Source of the DNA: Bradyrhizobium sp. CB1650
GTDB lineage: Bacteria; Pseudomonadota; Alphaproteobacteria; Rhizobiales; Xanthobacteraceae
Length of the DNA: 64,000 bases
Direction of reading: 5' to 3'
Assembly (NCBI RefSeq): GCF_029761915.1
Contig: NZ_CP121695.1
Span: 3,811,501 to 3,875,500 of the forward strand
The translations under genes and the position numbers were made by a program. Below are positions 7,588-22,421 of the stretch, piece by piece (position 1 is the first letter of the stretch; each line of letters opens with the position of its first letter). The notes under the pieces were generated by a model. That model saw only the letters and a program-made list of their open reading frames with translations, did no database searches and was not told the DNA's origin.

Positions 7588-7822
7588 TCGACTGGGTATG
7601 GAGGCTCGATGTTGGTCCACCGAGCAGGATCACGCTAGAAGAGTCGGCTTACAGGCGCCTTACGGCTCGCACGATCGCAGCGCCTGAAGCGCCCCATACC
7701 GCCTCGCGCCGGTCCCAATTTGGACACCCGATTGCACAACTAGGGACACACAAGTCGGTGACATTCTGATCATTCGGCAAAGCCATGGGGGAAACGTGGC
7801 ATGCCGATAACGGGGTGGCATC

Positions 7823-7912
7823 ATGGATAAGGTTGAGCGGTCTTTCGCCGCCGCGACGGCGGCTGGCTTTGTGGTGCTGGTCGTCGGCATCATCCTGTTA
7901 GTGCTGATGTAG
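7823..7912 (+). CDS. Possible 29-aa membrane peptide
   Basis: ATG at 7823 opens MDKVERSFAAATAAGF followed by VVLVVGIILLVLM and a stop. One charged N-terminus and one transmembrane helix is the standard layout of small bacterial membrane peptides. A GGGG six bases upstream could serve as ribosome-binding site. There is no homology evidence. Confidence 0.35.
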   Translation: MDKVERSFAAATAAGFVVLVVGIILLVLM

Positions 7913-8456
7913 GGCGGACAGGCGCGACTTGGGGGCGGGCAGCTCATGGCCCGCCTGGTCGAAGGACGATCTGCGGCGCGACGGATGAACGAAAGGGGCG
8001 ACCGGACAAGGTGTGCCTGGCTCGAGGAATTTCCGCATATTCCACAGTTCGTTGCCCGGAAGCGCCACGGCCTGGCTCCATCGTACCGGTGGTGTTCACC
8101 CCTACTTTGTTGTTTTCGATAATTTTCGAGAGGATGAGGAGACCGCCGACCGAAGCTGGCTTCAAGCTGGGCAGGTCGGCCCGGATCGTCCCCCTGGCCC
8201 GGTTCCTTGCCGGCCTAGCTCATTCGCATTAGGGCATTTGGGGTACTACCCGGGTGCTGTCCTAGGACACTCGCTAAACCGAATTAGGACACCCCAAGAG
8301 GTGCCCCTTTTGGGCAGGCACGTTTTCCACCTAACGGGCATAAGCTGAATGGGCCGACCGGACTTATCCAGCTCCCCAGCCCCAGTCCGGCAAGCAGGCG
8401 GCCCTACCGCGCCGGTCGCGAGGCAGGGCCGCTGCGTGTAGGGGCGCGTGTCTAAT
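7913..8456. other. No gene recognised; isolated TAGGACAC-like words
   Basis: About 540 bases without a convincing gene. The words CCTAGGACAC (8261-8270) and ATTAGGACAC (8283-8292) occur here and recur as a cluster at 9087-9138; a related TTGGACAC is at about 7720. These may be relics of mobile-element ends. A perfect GTGCC...GGCAC-type short repeat lies near 8300-8320. Confidence 0.35.
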
Positions 8457-8497
8457 AAAAACGCCGCCCGCTTAAATGAAGCGCAGGCGGCGGTTTT
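8457..8497. terminator. Bidirectional hairpin terminator
   Basis: CGCCGCC at 8462-8468 pairs with GGCGGCG at 8486-8492, with an inner CGC/GCG pairing. An A-run precedes it and a TTTT run follows, so it can terminate transcripts from both sides. Confidence 0.6.
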
Positions 8498-8619
8498 CCA
8501 GCCCCGAGAGGGCATGCAAAATCCCGGTGACGATTAGTCTGAATGGACTAGGCAAAGGTTCACTCGCGGAGGATACGATTGGCGAGGTAAGGCGTGGCGA
8601 GGAGATAGGAAGGTCTCCA

Positions 8620-8832
8620 ATGACCCCAGCTACTCACAACCCGGCACCGCCCGCATCTCTGCCCCCTATTGAGCCGGGGGCCATGAAGGTCGCGCTTGAT
8701 GGAAATCGGATTGTCGTCTCGGCAGTAGTCGGGTTGAAAGACGCACGCCGCTTACTCAAAAGGCTTGAAGCAAACATTGCGCTGTTAGAAGACGAGGAGA
8801 AGGATTCAGGCGACGAAGAGGCCGCCAACTGA
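8620..8832 (+). CDS. Hypothetical protein, 70 aa
   Basis: ATG at 8620 has GAAGG 8 bases upstream. The first 20 residues are proline-rich (ATHNPAPPASLPPIEPG), followed by a beta-helix module, MKVALDGNRIVVSAVVGLKD and ARRLLKRLEANIALLEDEE, and an acidic tail. The pattern V.LDGN.I.V...VGLKDA..L...L...I.LLE looks like a genuine folded small protein. I do not know a family name. Its stop codon lies in the loop of the terminator hairpin. Confidence 0.55.
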   Translation: MTPATHNPAPPASLPPIEPGAMKVALDGNRIVVSAVVGLKDARRLLKRLEANIALLEDEEKDSGDEEAAN

Positions 8833-8841
8833 GGCGGCCTT
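8820..8841. terminator. Terminator hairpin shared by two convergent small genes
   Basis: GGCCGCC at 8820-8826 pairs with GGCGGCC at 8833-8839. The six-base loop contains the TGA of the plus-strand gene, and the stop of the minus-strand peptide gene begins right after the stem. The T-run is short. Confidence 0.5.
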
Positions 8842-8950
8842 ACATCGCAGAAGACACCAGCAGCGCAACGAACGCTACCACCGAGGCAGCGCTTAAGGTC
8901 ACCACAACAAGGGCTTGTTCACTGTGGGCTTGCAGCTCTTTGTCATCCAT
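8840..8950 (-). CDS. Possible 36-aa membrane peptide
   Basis: ATG at 8950 opens MDDKELQAHSEQALVVVTLS and continues AASVVAFVALLVSSAM to a TAA. An acidic amphipathic start followed by one hydrophobic helix suggests a small membrane peptide. GGCG and GGGC lie upstream, but no good Shine-Dalgarno is seen. Confidence 0.38.
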   Translation of the reverse strand: MDDKELQAHSEQALVVVTLSAASVVAFVALLVSSAM

Positions 8951-9086
8951 CGAGCCCAACGCCTATTAGCGCCTCTTGTTTCATATTGGCGCACTGAGTA
9001 CGCCAAACGTTCCATGAGTGCTCTTTCCGCCTAGTCCATCGGGGGCATGAACAGAGCTTGGTGCCTTCTTGGCAGTCCGAGAACAA

Positions 9087-9138
9087 ATTAGGACACTACC
9101 GAATTCAACTTAGGACACTGAGGGTTAAGTACGGACAC
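9087..9138 (+). repeat. Direct repeats of TTAGGACAC spaced about 20-23 bases
   Basis: ATTAGGACACTACC at 9087, TTAGGACACTGAGG at 9110 and TACGGACACTACC at 9130 form three imperfect direct repeats at roughly helical multiples. Two more copies lie at 8261 and 8283. Serial short repeats at element ends are characteristic of some insertion-sequence families (for example IS21), so this may be an IS end left behind. No transposase frame is present. Confidence 0.5.
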
Positions 9139-9156
9139 TACCTACTACCCGCAAAA

Positions 9157-9171
9157 GAACATATTGCGAAC
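9157..9171. promoter_or_regulatory. SOS box (LexA site) of recA
   Basis: GAAC at 9157-9160, seven bases, then GAAC at 9168-9171 exactly match the alphaproteobacterial LexA operator GAAC-N7-GAAC. It lies about 93 bases before the recA start, so recA should be DNA-damage inducible through LexA repression. Confidence 0.85.
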
Positions 9172-9263
9172 TTAGAACAAATAGGGTACGTTGCTTCCAT
9201 CGCCGGCCCGCTTCCTCAACCGTTTGTCCATCTCGCGAATCCCCGCCATAAGGAGCACGACCA

Positions 9264-10352
<1,089 letters not shown>

Positions 10353-10380
10353 GCGTCACCGAAGTAGAATTTTCGCGAGG

Positions 10381-10440
10381 AGCGGGCGCAGAGGACGTTG
10401 AGTTGCCGACGTCTTCGGCGCCCGTTTCGTTTTGTGTGGG
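10381..10440 (+). terminator. Probable recA terminator
   Basis: CGGGCGCAGAGGACGT pairs with ACGTCTTCGGCGCCCG with one or two mismatches, and T-rich sequence (TTTCGTTTTG) follows. It sits about 30-85 bases after the recA stop. Confidence 0.6.
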
Positions 10441-10452
10441 GTGGATGGGGCC

Positions 10453-10584
10453 ATGAAGCGTCTGATCCTGACCAGTTCGGTCGGCGATCGTCTGCGCGAG
10501 TCGGGCTTGGCCGAAATTGTTGTTTCATTCAGTTTTCACTTCGCCTGGGGGCCGCTGCCTTCAGCCGAATGGCTCGCAGCCTAA
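10453..10584 (+). pseudogene. Truncated N-terminus of a DUF1835-type protein, 43 aa
   Basis: ATG at 10453 opens MKRLILTSSVGDRLRESGLA and EIVVSFSFHFAWGPLPSAEW, then stops. It aligns with the first 44 residues of the following gene (S-x-LILT, LR-x-SG, VV-x-F, F-x-F-x-G-x-LPS), so it is a truncated paralogue or the stub of a tandem duplication. It may be a tiny translated peptide, but the domain is incomplete. Confidence 0.55.
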
Positions 10585-10635
10585 CGCGCGCACGACCCAT
10601 TCGTATTTGCTATCAATTTTGATGATGAGACGATC

Positions 10636-11611
10636 ATGTCACATTTGATCCTGACGACGAACGATCTTGCGGCAGGCACGCTTCGCCACTCGGGCGCGGC
10701 GAACGTCGTCATCGGCTTTTGTCTTCGCTTCGTCTTTGGCCGATTGCCCTCCGAGGAGCAGCTTGTGATGGGGCTGGAGCCACGGTCAGCCAAGCATTGC
10801 AACAAAGGCGATCACTGGCTCGACGACGTTTGTCGAGACTGGCTGGAAGGTTTCGGCACAGCGATATCGGTTTCTTCGAGCTCTGTAAGAAGTTCGATTC
10901 AGTCGAAGTGTGGGTCGATCCTCAGCCCAACGATCAACTCGTGCTTGCCTGGCTGCTCGACCTCCTTCGCCCGTACCGGGAGATCATAACGAAGCTCAGC
11001 CTGGTGCACACGGATGACGCCATCGCGAAATATCGTCCGGAATCGGTGAGGAAGTGGAAGTTGCCGGTGTTCAAGGTCGCGGACAGCCACCTGACAGTGG
11101 CCAGCCGGCACGCCTGGCGCGCGCCGACGCCAGAGTCCTGCTTTGATCTGCTCACGAAGGATCTGACGATCCTTCCTCGATTGCGGCCCGCGATTGTTAC
11201 CATGCTTCAGGAGTTGCCTGATCTGAAAACGGGTCTCGGCGAAAACGAGATGGGAATGCTGGGGTGGATCGAGGACGAAGGTACCGAGCCGCGCGAGGTG
11301 CTTCATGCAGCCGAGTTCCGCGAGGTGTACGACGAGCGGGAAGCCGATGAGCTGCTCTATGCGCTAGGGAATTGTAAGCTCCCGCAATCGTTGAACTTGG
11401 CGAGGAGCCGCTCCACACGAATGAGGAGGATCGTCCCTATCAATACAGGGGCGGGCGCCTCGCCCTGACCGAACTTGGACGCGCCATCATGGCTGGCGAA
11501 GACGATTTCTCTCGCCATAACTCAATCCACCGCTGGTGGGGTGGCACTGAACTGACCAATGAACGGCTCTGGCGTTGGGACCCAAAAAGCCGTTCGCTGG
11601 TTGCACCCTAG
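10636..11611 (+). pseudogene. DUF1835-type protein with two frameshifts
   Basis: The gene starts at ATG 10636 (SHLILTTNDLAAGTLRHSGA, RLPSEEQL, KGDHWLDDV). It shifts frame near 10855 to continue RHSDIGFFELCKKFDSVEVW and LLDLLRPYREIITKLSLVH. It shifts again near 11400 to finish RGGRLALTELGRAI, HRWWGGTELTNERLW and SLVAP before TAG at 11609-11611. Each junction is explained by one missing base. Reassembled, it would be about 325 aa, a full-length family member of unknown function. Both shifts are single-base losses, so sequencing error cannot be excluded. Confidence 0.75.
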
Positions 11612-11615
11612 AGTC

Positions 11616-14483
<2,868 letters not shown>

Positions 14484-14510
14484 GGGTCCTCGCTTTAAAT
14501 CATCTCTCGT

Positions 14511-14612
14511 CGTCATCGTCCGCGAAAGCGGACGATCCAGTACGCCGCGGCCTCTCGGTTCAATCCGCCCTGCCGGGGGCTACTGGATGCCCCGCCTCCG
14601 CGGGGCATGACG
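14511..14612. repeat. Intergenic palindromic (BIME-like) repeat
   Basis: Two hairpins (GTCCGC-GAAA-GCGGAC at 14518-14533, and ATGCCCCGC...GCGGGGCAT at 14587-14608) are bracketed by the inverted words ATCCAGTA and TACTGGAT. This layout matches dispersed palindromic repeats of Bradyrhizobium genomes. It lies inside the operon between gcvH and gcvP, where it could stabilise the upstream mRNA or lower gcvP expression. Confidence 0.65.
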
Positions 14613-14633
14613 ATCGCTTGAGTCTGCTTCATC

Positions 14634-15002
14634 TCACGCCGTATGCGCCTTGTAGGCGGCTTCATCCATGAGGCCGCCGAGTTCGCTCTTGTCGGCAATC
14701 TTGATCTTGAAGAACCAGGCCTGACCTTGCGCATCCGAGTTGACCAGCGCCGGCTCGCCCGCGAGCGTCTCGTTCACCTCGAGCACCTCGCCGGAGATCG
14801 GCGCGTAGACGTCGGAGGCGGCCTTCACGGATTCGACCACCGCGGCGGCTTCCGCCTTCTTGAGCGTGCGACCGACCTTGGGCAGTTCGACGAACACGAC
14901 GTCGCCGAGCTGCTGCTGCGCGTAGTCGGTGATGCCGACGGTCGCGACATCGCCGTCGATGGCCAGCCATTCATGGTCGGAGGTGTACAGCGTCGTGGTC
15001 AT
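14634..15002 (-). CDS. gcvH: Glycine cleavage system H protein
   Basis: A lipoylated carrier that shuttles the aminomethyl group between GcvP, GcvT and lipoamide dehydrogenase. It is 122 aa, the usual size. The lipoylation segment is [20 protein letters not shown] with Lys at residue 60 or so. Upstream it has YTSDHEWL and [20 protein letters not shown], both family hallmarks. It begins nine bases after gcvT ends. Confidence 0.97.
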   Translation of the reverse strand: MTTTLYTSDHEWLAIDGDVATVGITDYAQQQLGDVVFVELPKVGRTLKKAEAAAVVESVKAASDVYAPISGEVLEVNETLAGEPALVNSDAQGQAWFFKIKIADKSELGGLMDEAAYKAHTA

Positions 15003-15011
15003 TCTCGATCC

Positions 15012-16160
15012 TCAGCGTTTGTAGGTGTTCTTTACGAATGGCATGGCGGCGACTTGCATGGCTAAGCGCTGGCCGCGCACCTCGGCGAAAAGCTGCGTGC
15101 CGAGTACGCTCTGCGCTGTGGGCACGTAGCCCATCGCCACCGGCGCGTTCAGGCTCGGACCGAAACCGCCCGATGTGACTTTTCCGATCGGCTCCGCCGA
15201 TGACGCGTCCGCAAACAGCAGCGCGCCCTCGCGCACCGGCGCGCGGCCCTCGGTGCGCAGACCGACACGGCGGCGGGCCGCGCCCTGATCGAAATGGGCG
15301 AGGATCTTCGCGGCACCGGAAAAGCCGCCGGCGCGGGCGCCGCCGGTGCGGCGGCTCTTCTGCACCGACCATTCCAGCGCGGCCTCGACCGGCGTGGTCG
15401 TGGTGTCGATGTCGTGGCCGTAGAGGCAGAGCCCGGCCTCGAGCCGCAGGCTGTCGCGCGCCCCGAGCCCGATCGGCAGCACGTCGGAATTGTCGAGAAG
15501 CGCCTTGACCAGCCGCTCGGCATCGGCCGCGGGAACCGAGATCTCGAACCCATCCTCGCCGGTGTAGCCCGAACGCGAGACGAAGCAGTCGAGGTTGTCG
15601 ACCCTGCGTGGCCCGGCATCCATGAACTTCATCGAAGGAGCCTCTGCACAGAATTTCGCCAGCGCGGCTTCGGCCTTCGGGCCCTGCAGTGCGATCAGCG
15701 CGCGGTCGGCAAGCGAATCGATGATGCACTCATCCGAGAGATGTGCGCGCAAGTGCGCTTCGTCCTCGGCCTTGCAGGCGGCGTTGACGACCAGGAACAG
15801 GTGATCGCCGAAATGAGCGACCATCAGATCGTCCAGAAGGCCGCCGTCCGCATTGGTGAATTGGGCGTAGCGCTGTCGGCCCGGCGCAAGCGCCGCGATG
15901 TCCTGCGGCACCAGCCGTTCCAGCGCCTTCGCGGCATCCTCGACCCTGCCGGATTTCGGCCGTAGCGCGATCTGTCCCATATGGGACACGTCGAACAGGC
16001 CGGCGTTGGTGCGGGTATGAAGGTGTTCCTTCAGGACGCCTGCTGGGTACTGCACAGGCATTTCATAGCCCGCGAACGGCACCATCTTGCCGCCAAGGGA
16101 CACGTGAAGCGCGTAGAGGGGGGTACGCTTAAGGGAGTTTTGGTCGTTGCGCGTAAGCAT
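15012..16160 (-). CDS. gcvT: Aminomethyltransferase (T-protein of glycine cleavage system)
   Basis: Transfers the one-carbon unit from aminomethyl-GcvH to tetrahydrofolate, releasing ammonia. It is 382 aa from the ATG at 16160 (LTRNDQNSLKRTPLYALH). Family motifs include GYEMPVQYP, NAGLFDVSHMGQI, SRSGYTGEDGFEISVP and GLGARDSLRLEAGLCLYGHD. The frame is open further upstream, but that part overlaps riboswitch-proximal sequence and lacks homology. First gene of the operon. Confidence 0.96.
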   Translation of the reverse strand: MLTRNDQNSLKRTPLYALHVSLGGKMVPFAGYEMPVQYPAGVLKEHLHTRTNAGLFDVSHMGQIALRPKSGRVEDAAKALERLVPQDIAALAPGRQRYAQFTNADGGLLDDLMVAHFGDHLFLVVNAACKAEDEAHLRAHLSDECIIDSLADRALIALQGPKAEAALAKFCAEAPSMKFMDAGPRRVDNLDCFVSRSGYTGEDGFEISVPAADAERLVKALLDNSDVLPIGLGARDSLRLEAGLCLYGHDIDTTTTPVEAALEWSVQKSRRTGGARAGGFSGAAKILAHFDQGAARRRVGLRTEGRAPVREGALLFADASSAEPIGKVTSGGFGPSLNAPVAMGYVPTAQSVLGTQLFAEVRGQRLAMQVAAMPFVKNTYKR

Positions 16161-16220
16161 CACAGGGGCCCTCGCGGTTCCCGGGGAGGATTCCCCGATG
16201 GAAACCAGTCGAAGCCCCAT

Positions 16221-16385
16221 CTGTCGCTGTGCCTGAGAGTATTATCCCGTCGGCGGGTGCCACCCGGGCTTCAGCCCGTCGGCGCCTCTTTCCAGATGCT
16301 GTCAAAGCCACGCGGTCCTTTTGCCTGAGAGTTTCCGGGGCGGTTGCTCCTTCGGCGCCGGCTACCTGAAGCCGGTCTCTCCCGA
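16221..16385 (-). promoter_or_regulatory. Tandem glycine riboswitch
   Basis: Read on the minus strand, this leader begins GGGAGAG, contains the conserved CTCTCAGGCAAAAGGAC (complement of 16315-16331), then GGAAAGAGGCGCC, and a second CTCTCAGGC (complement of 16231-16239). Two such cores, each with its own stem, are the signature of the two-aptamer glycine riboswitch. It sits directly before gcvT. In this arrangement glycine binding normally turns on gcvTHP expression. Confidence 0.93.
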
Positions 16386-16611
16386 CGTGGCCGTACGATA
16401 CAGGTAGGTACAGAACACGGCCGGGCCAAGCCTGTCAACGCGGCGAGAATGCCTATCAACGGGCGATTGCGCGCCTGCGGCAACCCTCTGATCTGTCTGC
16501 ACAGTTTCTGGACAGCGAAGCTGGCCTTGTCTAAAAGCTCATTCGCCCGCAGATATCAGCCTAAATCACAGGTTTGGATGGCGCGAAGCGGGTCCAAGCA
16601 TACCCGATTGG

Positions 16612-19296
<2,685 letters not shown>

Positions 19297-19301
19297 ACGC
19301 C

Positions 19302-20534
19302 GTGCCCCTCGTTCCGCGAGGACGTGGGCTTCGCGATCCCGACTTGAGGGATCGCCTCTACGAATTGCTGGAGCACGATCCCCTGGCCTATTCGGCGGGA
19401 TCGCGCTTCATCCAGCTCATCATCGGCGTCATCGTGCTCGACGTGGTCGCGATGACGCTCGCCTCGGTGCCGGACCTCGACGCGCAGTTCGGCCCACTGT
19501 TCTCGGCGATCACCATCCTGGCCGTGATCGTGTTCGCGCTGGAATATGCCGCGCGGCTGTGGACAGTGGCGGGCCATACGCCGCAAAAAGGCTCGGCACT
19601 CGCCGACCGGCTCGACTATGTCTTCTCCGCGCTCGGCATCATCGACCTCATGGCGTTCCTCCCCGCTGCAATCGTGCTGGCCACGGGCCGGCACGCGACG
19701 CTCGCCGCGCTCGGCGTGCTGCCGTTCTTCAAGCTGATCCGCTATTCGCCGGCGATGCGCTCGCTGCTCGCGGCCATTCACGCCGAGCGGCGGGCACTGA
19801 TCGGCTGCATCGTGATCCTGTTCGGCGTGGTGCTGACCTTCGCTTCGCTGCTCTACGCGATCGAGCGCGACGTGCAGCCGGACAAGCTCGGCACAATTCC
19901 GCAGGCGATGTGGTGGGCGATCGTGACGCTCGGCACCGTCGGCTATGGCGACGTCGTGCCGGTGACGGCGCTCGGGAAGTTTGTGTCCGTCTTCGCCATC
20001 GTGAGCGGCTTTGCCATGATCGCGTTACCGGTCGCGATCATTTCCACCGCCTTTGCGGAAGAAGTGAAGCGGCGTGACTTCGTCGTCACCTGGGGCATGC
20101 TGGCGCGGGTGCCGCTGTTCTCGCATCTGTCGGCAGCGGAGATCGCCGACATCATGCGGCTCCTGCGGGCGCGCACCGTCGAGCAGGGCGAGATCCTGGT
20201 TCGCCGTGGCGATGTTGCCTCGTCGATGTATTTCATCACCGCGGGCGAGGTCGAGATTTCACTGCCGAGCCAGAATGTGCGCCTTGCCGACGGCACTTTC
20301 TTCGGCGAGATCGCGCTGCTGCACAAAACCAAACGCAGCGGCACGGTGACCGCCACGCGCAAGACCCGCCTCCTGGTACTCGACGCCCAACATTTTCATG
20401 CCCTGATCGAACGCATGCCGACGCTCGCCGCGCATGTGCACAAGACGGCCAAGGCGCGGCTCGAAGAAACGGGCGACCTCGCGGCGACCGAGCTCGCGCA
20501 GGCGGAGCGGAAAGATGGGGGCGGGGCGGGCTGA
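19302..20534 (+). CDS. Cyclic-nucleotide-gated K+ channel (MlotiK1-like)
   Basis: GTG at 19302, five bases after the alaS stop. This 410-aa protein has a six-helix voltage-sensor-type channel: helices near residues 35-55 and 65-85, a basic segment around 135-165, and the pore with selectivity filter TVGYGD at about 211-216. The last helix (FAIVSGFAMIALPVAIIST) leads into a C-terminal cNMP-binding domain with FFGEIALLHKTKRSG, in which the phosphate-binding Arg is kept. It probably conducts K+ in response to cAMP. Tight spacing suggests co-transcription with alaS. Confidence 0.93.
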   Translation: MPLVPRGRGLRDPDLRDRLYELLEHDPLAYSAGSRFIQLIIGVIVLDVVAMTLASVPDLDAQFGPLFSAITILAVIVFALEYAARLWTVAGHTPQKGSALADRLDYVFSALGIIDLMAFLPAAIVLATGRHATLAALGVLPFFKLIRYSPAMRSLLAAIHAERRALIGCIVILFGVVLTFASLLYAIERDVQPDKLGTIPQAMWWAIVTLGTVGYGDVVPVTALGKFVSVFAIVSGFAMIALPVAIISTAFAEEVKRRDFVVTWGMLARVPLFSHLSAAEIADIMRLLRARTVEQGEILVRRGDVASSMYFITAGEVEISLPSQNVRLADGTFFGEIALLHKTKRSGTVTATRKTRLLVLDAQHFHALIERMPTLAAHVHKTAKARLEETGDLAATELAQAERKDGGGAG

Positions 20535-20548
20535 ACGGACGCCCGGTC

Positions 20549-21052
20549 TCAGCCCTTCTTCAGAAAAACGTAGTCGGCCGAGTAGGGCGCGCTTTTGAAC
20601 TCACCGGCCTTGTCGCATGCGCCGTCGAGCTTGCCGCCATGGGTGTTGATGCGCTGGACGGTGGCGACGGGCGTCAGGACGCCGCTGCCGCGATGGGCGG
20701 TGACCTCCAACTTCAGCCAGGGAATATCAGCAACCGTGGCACTGGGCGCGTTGCCGATAGCCTTGCCAACGACGGCGCTGCCGTCGGCATGCTCCCAATT
20801 GGGACCAGCATAGTGTCGGCCGACCGTCTTGCCTTCGGATAGCAGCGTCGCGATCGGCTCGCGGAAGGCCCAGGCCAGCTTGCCGTCGGTGTCGGCCTTG
20901 CATTCGTAGACCTGCGCGCCCTCGGCGTGGACGCTCAGCACGAAGGTTTCGCCGGGGGCGGCGATGGCTTCGGGAAGCGGGTCGGCAGCGAGCGCAGACG
21001 TACTGGTCAGCGTAAACAACGCCAACGCAAAGCTCTTGAATGCCGGCATCAT
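20549..21052 (-). CDS. DUF3455 family exported protein, 167 aa
   Basis: A signal peptide (FKSFALALFTLTSTSALA) is followed by a mature domain with VLSVHAEGAQVYECKADTDG, AWAFREPIATLL, VGRHYAGPNWEHADGSAVVG and NTHGGKLDGACDKAG. These are DUF3455 hallmarks. The family is periplasmic or extracytoplasmic, and its function is unknown. It is convergent with the channel gene, separated by 14 bases. Confidence 0.85.
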   Translation of the reverse strand: MMPAFKSFALALFTLTSTSALAADPLPEAIAAPGETFVLSVHAEGAQVYECKADTDGKLAWAFREPIATLLSEGKTVGRHYAGPNWEHADGSAVVGKAIGNAPSATVADIPWLKLEVTAHRGSGVLTPVATVQRINTHGGKLDGACDKAGEFKSAPYSADYVFLKKG

Positions 21053-21069
21053 ATTTCCTCGGGCAACGG

Positions 21070-21196
21070 TGTCGTCGCTGCGAGGAGCTCCTGCGACGAA
21101 GCAATCCAGACTGGCCCCGCGGAGGGATTCTGGATTGCTTCGCGGAGCCTGTCATCGGGCCGCGCTTTGCGCGGACCCGTTGGCTCGCAATGACGT
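21070..21196. repeat. Intergenic palindromic repeat
   Basis: GAAGCAATCCAGA at 21099 is exactly inverted as TCTGGATTGCTTC at 21128-21140. An outer pair (GTCGCTGCGAG against CTCGCAATGAC) frames it. This GCAATCCAGA...TCTGGATTGC element is a typical dispersed Bradyrhizobium repeat. It lies between icd and the DUF3455 gene. Confidence 0.65.
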
Positions 21197-21206
21197 GGGG
21201 GACGGC

Positions 21207-22421
21207 TCAGGCCGCCAGCGCCTTCGTCAGGTTCTCGGCGACCTTGTCGAGGAAGCCGGTGGTCGAGAGCCAGCGCTGGTCGGCGCCGACGAGGAGCGCG
21301 AGGTCCTTGGTCATGTAGCCGTCTTCGACGGTGTCGACGCAGACCTTCTCCAGCGTGGTCGCGAACTTCGCGAGCTGCGGATTGTTGTCGAGCTTGGCGC
21401 GGTGGGCGAGGCCACGGGTCCAGGCGAAGATCGACGCGATCGAGTTGGTCGAGGTCTCCTTGCCCTTCTGGTGCTCGCGGTAGTGGCGGGTCACCGTGCC
21501 GTGGGCGGCCTCGGCTTCCACGGTCTTGCCATCGGGCGTGAGCAGCACCGAGGTCATCAGGCCGAGCGAGCCGTAGCCCTGCGCGACCGTGTCGGACTGC
21601 ACGTCGCCGTCGTAGTTCTTACAGGCCCAGACATAGCCGCCGGACCATTTCAGCGCCGAGGCCACCATGTCGTCGATCAGGCGGTGCTCGTAGGTCAGGC
21701 CCTTGGCGTCGAATTCCTTCTTGAACTCGCGGTCGAAGATGTCCTGGAAGATGTCCTTGAAGCGGCCGTCATAGACCTTGAGGATGGTGTTCTTGGTCGA
21801 GAGATAGACCGGGTAGTTGCGCATCAGGCCGTAGTTGAAGGACGCGCGGGCGAAGTCGATGATGGAGTCGTCGAGGTTGTACATCTCCATGGCGACGCCG
21901 GCGCCGGGGGCCTTGAACACCTCCTTCTCGATCACGGTGCCGTCCTCGCCGACGAACTTCAGCGAGAGGGTGCCCTTGCCCGGGAACTTGATGTCGGTGG
22001 CGCGGTACTGGTCGCCATAGGCGTGGCGGCCGATGATGATCGGCTTGGTCCAGCCGGGAACGAGGCGCGGCACGTTCTTGCAGATGATCGGTTCGCGGAA
22101 GATGCAGCCGCCGAGGATGTTGCGGATGGTGCCGTTCGGCGACTTCCACATCTGCTTGAGGTTGAACTCCTTCACCCGGGCCTCGTCCGGGGTGATGGTG
22201 GCGCACTTGACGCCGACGCCGACCTTCTTGATCGCCTCGGCCGCGTCGATGGTGACCTGATCGTTGGTCTTGTCGCGGTACTCCATCCCCAGGTCGAAAT
22301 AGAGCAGCTCGACATCGAGGAACGGGTTGATCAGCTTGTCCTTGATGTACTGCCAGATGATCCGGGTCATCTCGTCGCCATCGAGTTCGACGACGGGGTT
22401 GGTCACCTTGATTTTTGCCAT
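21207..22421 (-). CDS. icd: NADP-dependent isocitrate dehydrogenase
   Basis: Oxidatively decarboxylates isocitrate to 2-oxoglutarate in the TCA cycle. It is 404 aa from ATG 22421 ([20 protein letters not shown]). It is the homodimeric, eukaryote-like class II form, shown by the size and by [36 protein letters not shown] and [20 protein letters not shown]. The frame stays open 56 codons further upstream without homology, so the shorter start is used. Confidence 0.97.
   Translation of the reverse strand: MAKIKVTNPVVELDGDEMTRIIWQYIKDKLINPFLDVELLYFDLGMEYRDKTNDQVTIDAAEAIKKVGVGVKCATITPDEARVKEFNLKQMWKSPNGTIRNILGGCIFREPIICKNVPRLVPGWTKPIIIGRHAYGDQYRATDIKFPGKGTLSLKFVGEDGTVIEKEVFKAPGAGVAMEMYNLDDSIIDFARASFNYGLMRNYPVYLSTKNTILKVYDGRFKDIFQDIFDREFKKEFDAKGLTYEHRLIDDMVASALKWSGGYVWACKNYDGDVQSDTVAQGYGSLGLMTSVLLTPDGKTVEAEAAHGTVTRHYREHQKGKETSTNSIASIFAWTRGLAHRAKLDNNPQLAKFATTLEKVCVDTVEDGYMTKDLALLVGADQRWLSTTGFLDKVAENLTKALAA

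Noticed and set aside
8011..8348. Two overlapping plus-strand frames near 8.0-8.3 kb
   Set aside because: No domain, no ribosome-binding site, and they run through the TAGGACAC words; treated as noise.
9087..9138. CRISPR-like array from the TTAGGACAC words
   Set aside because: Repeats are only about 9 bases, vary, and have 11-14-base spacers. More like insertion-sequence end repeats.
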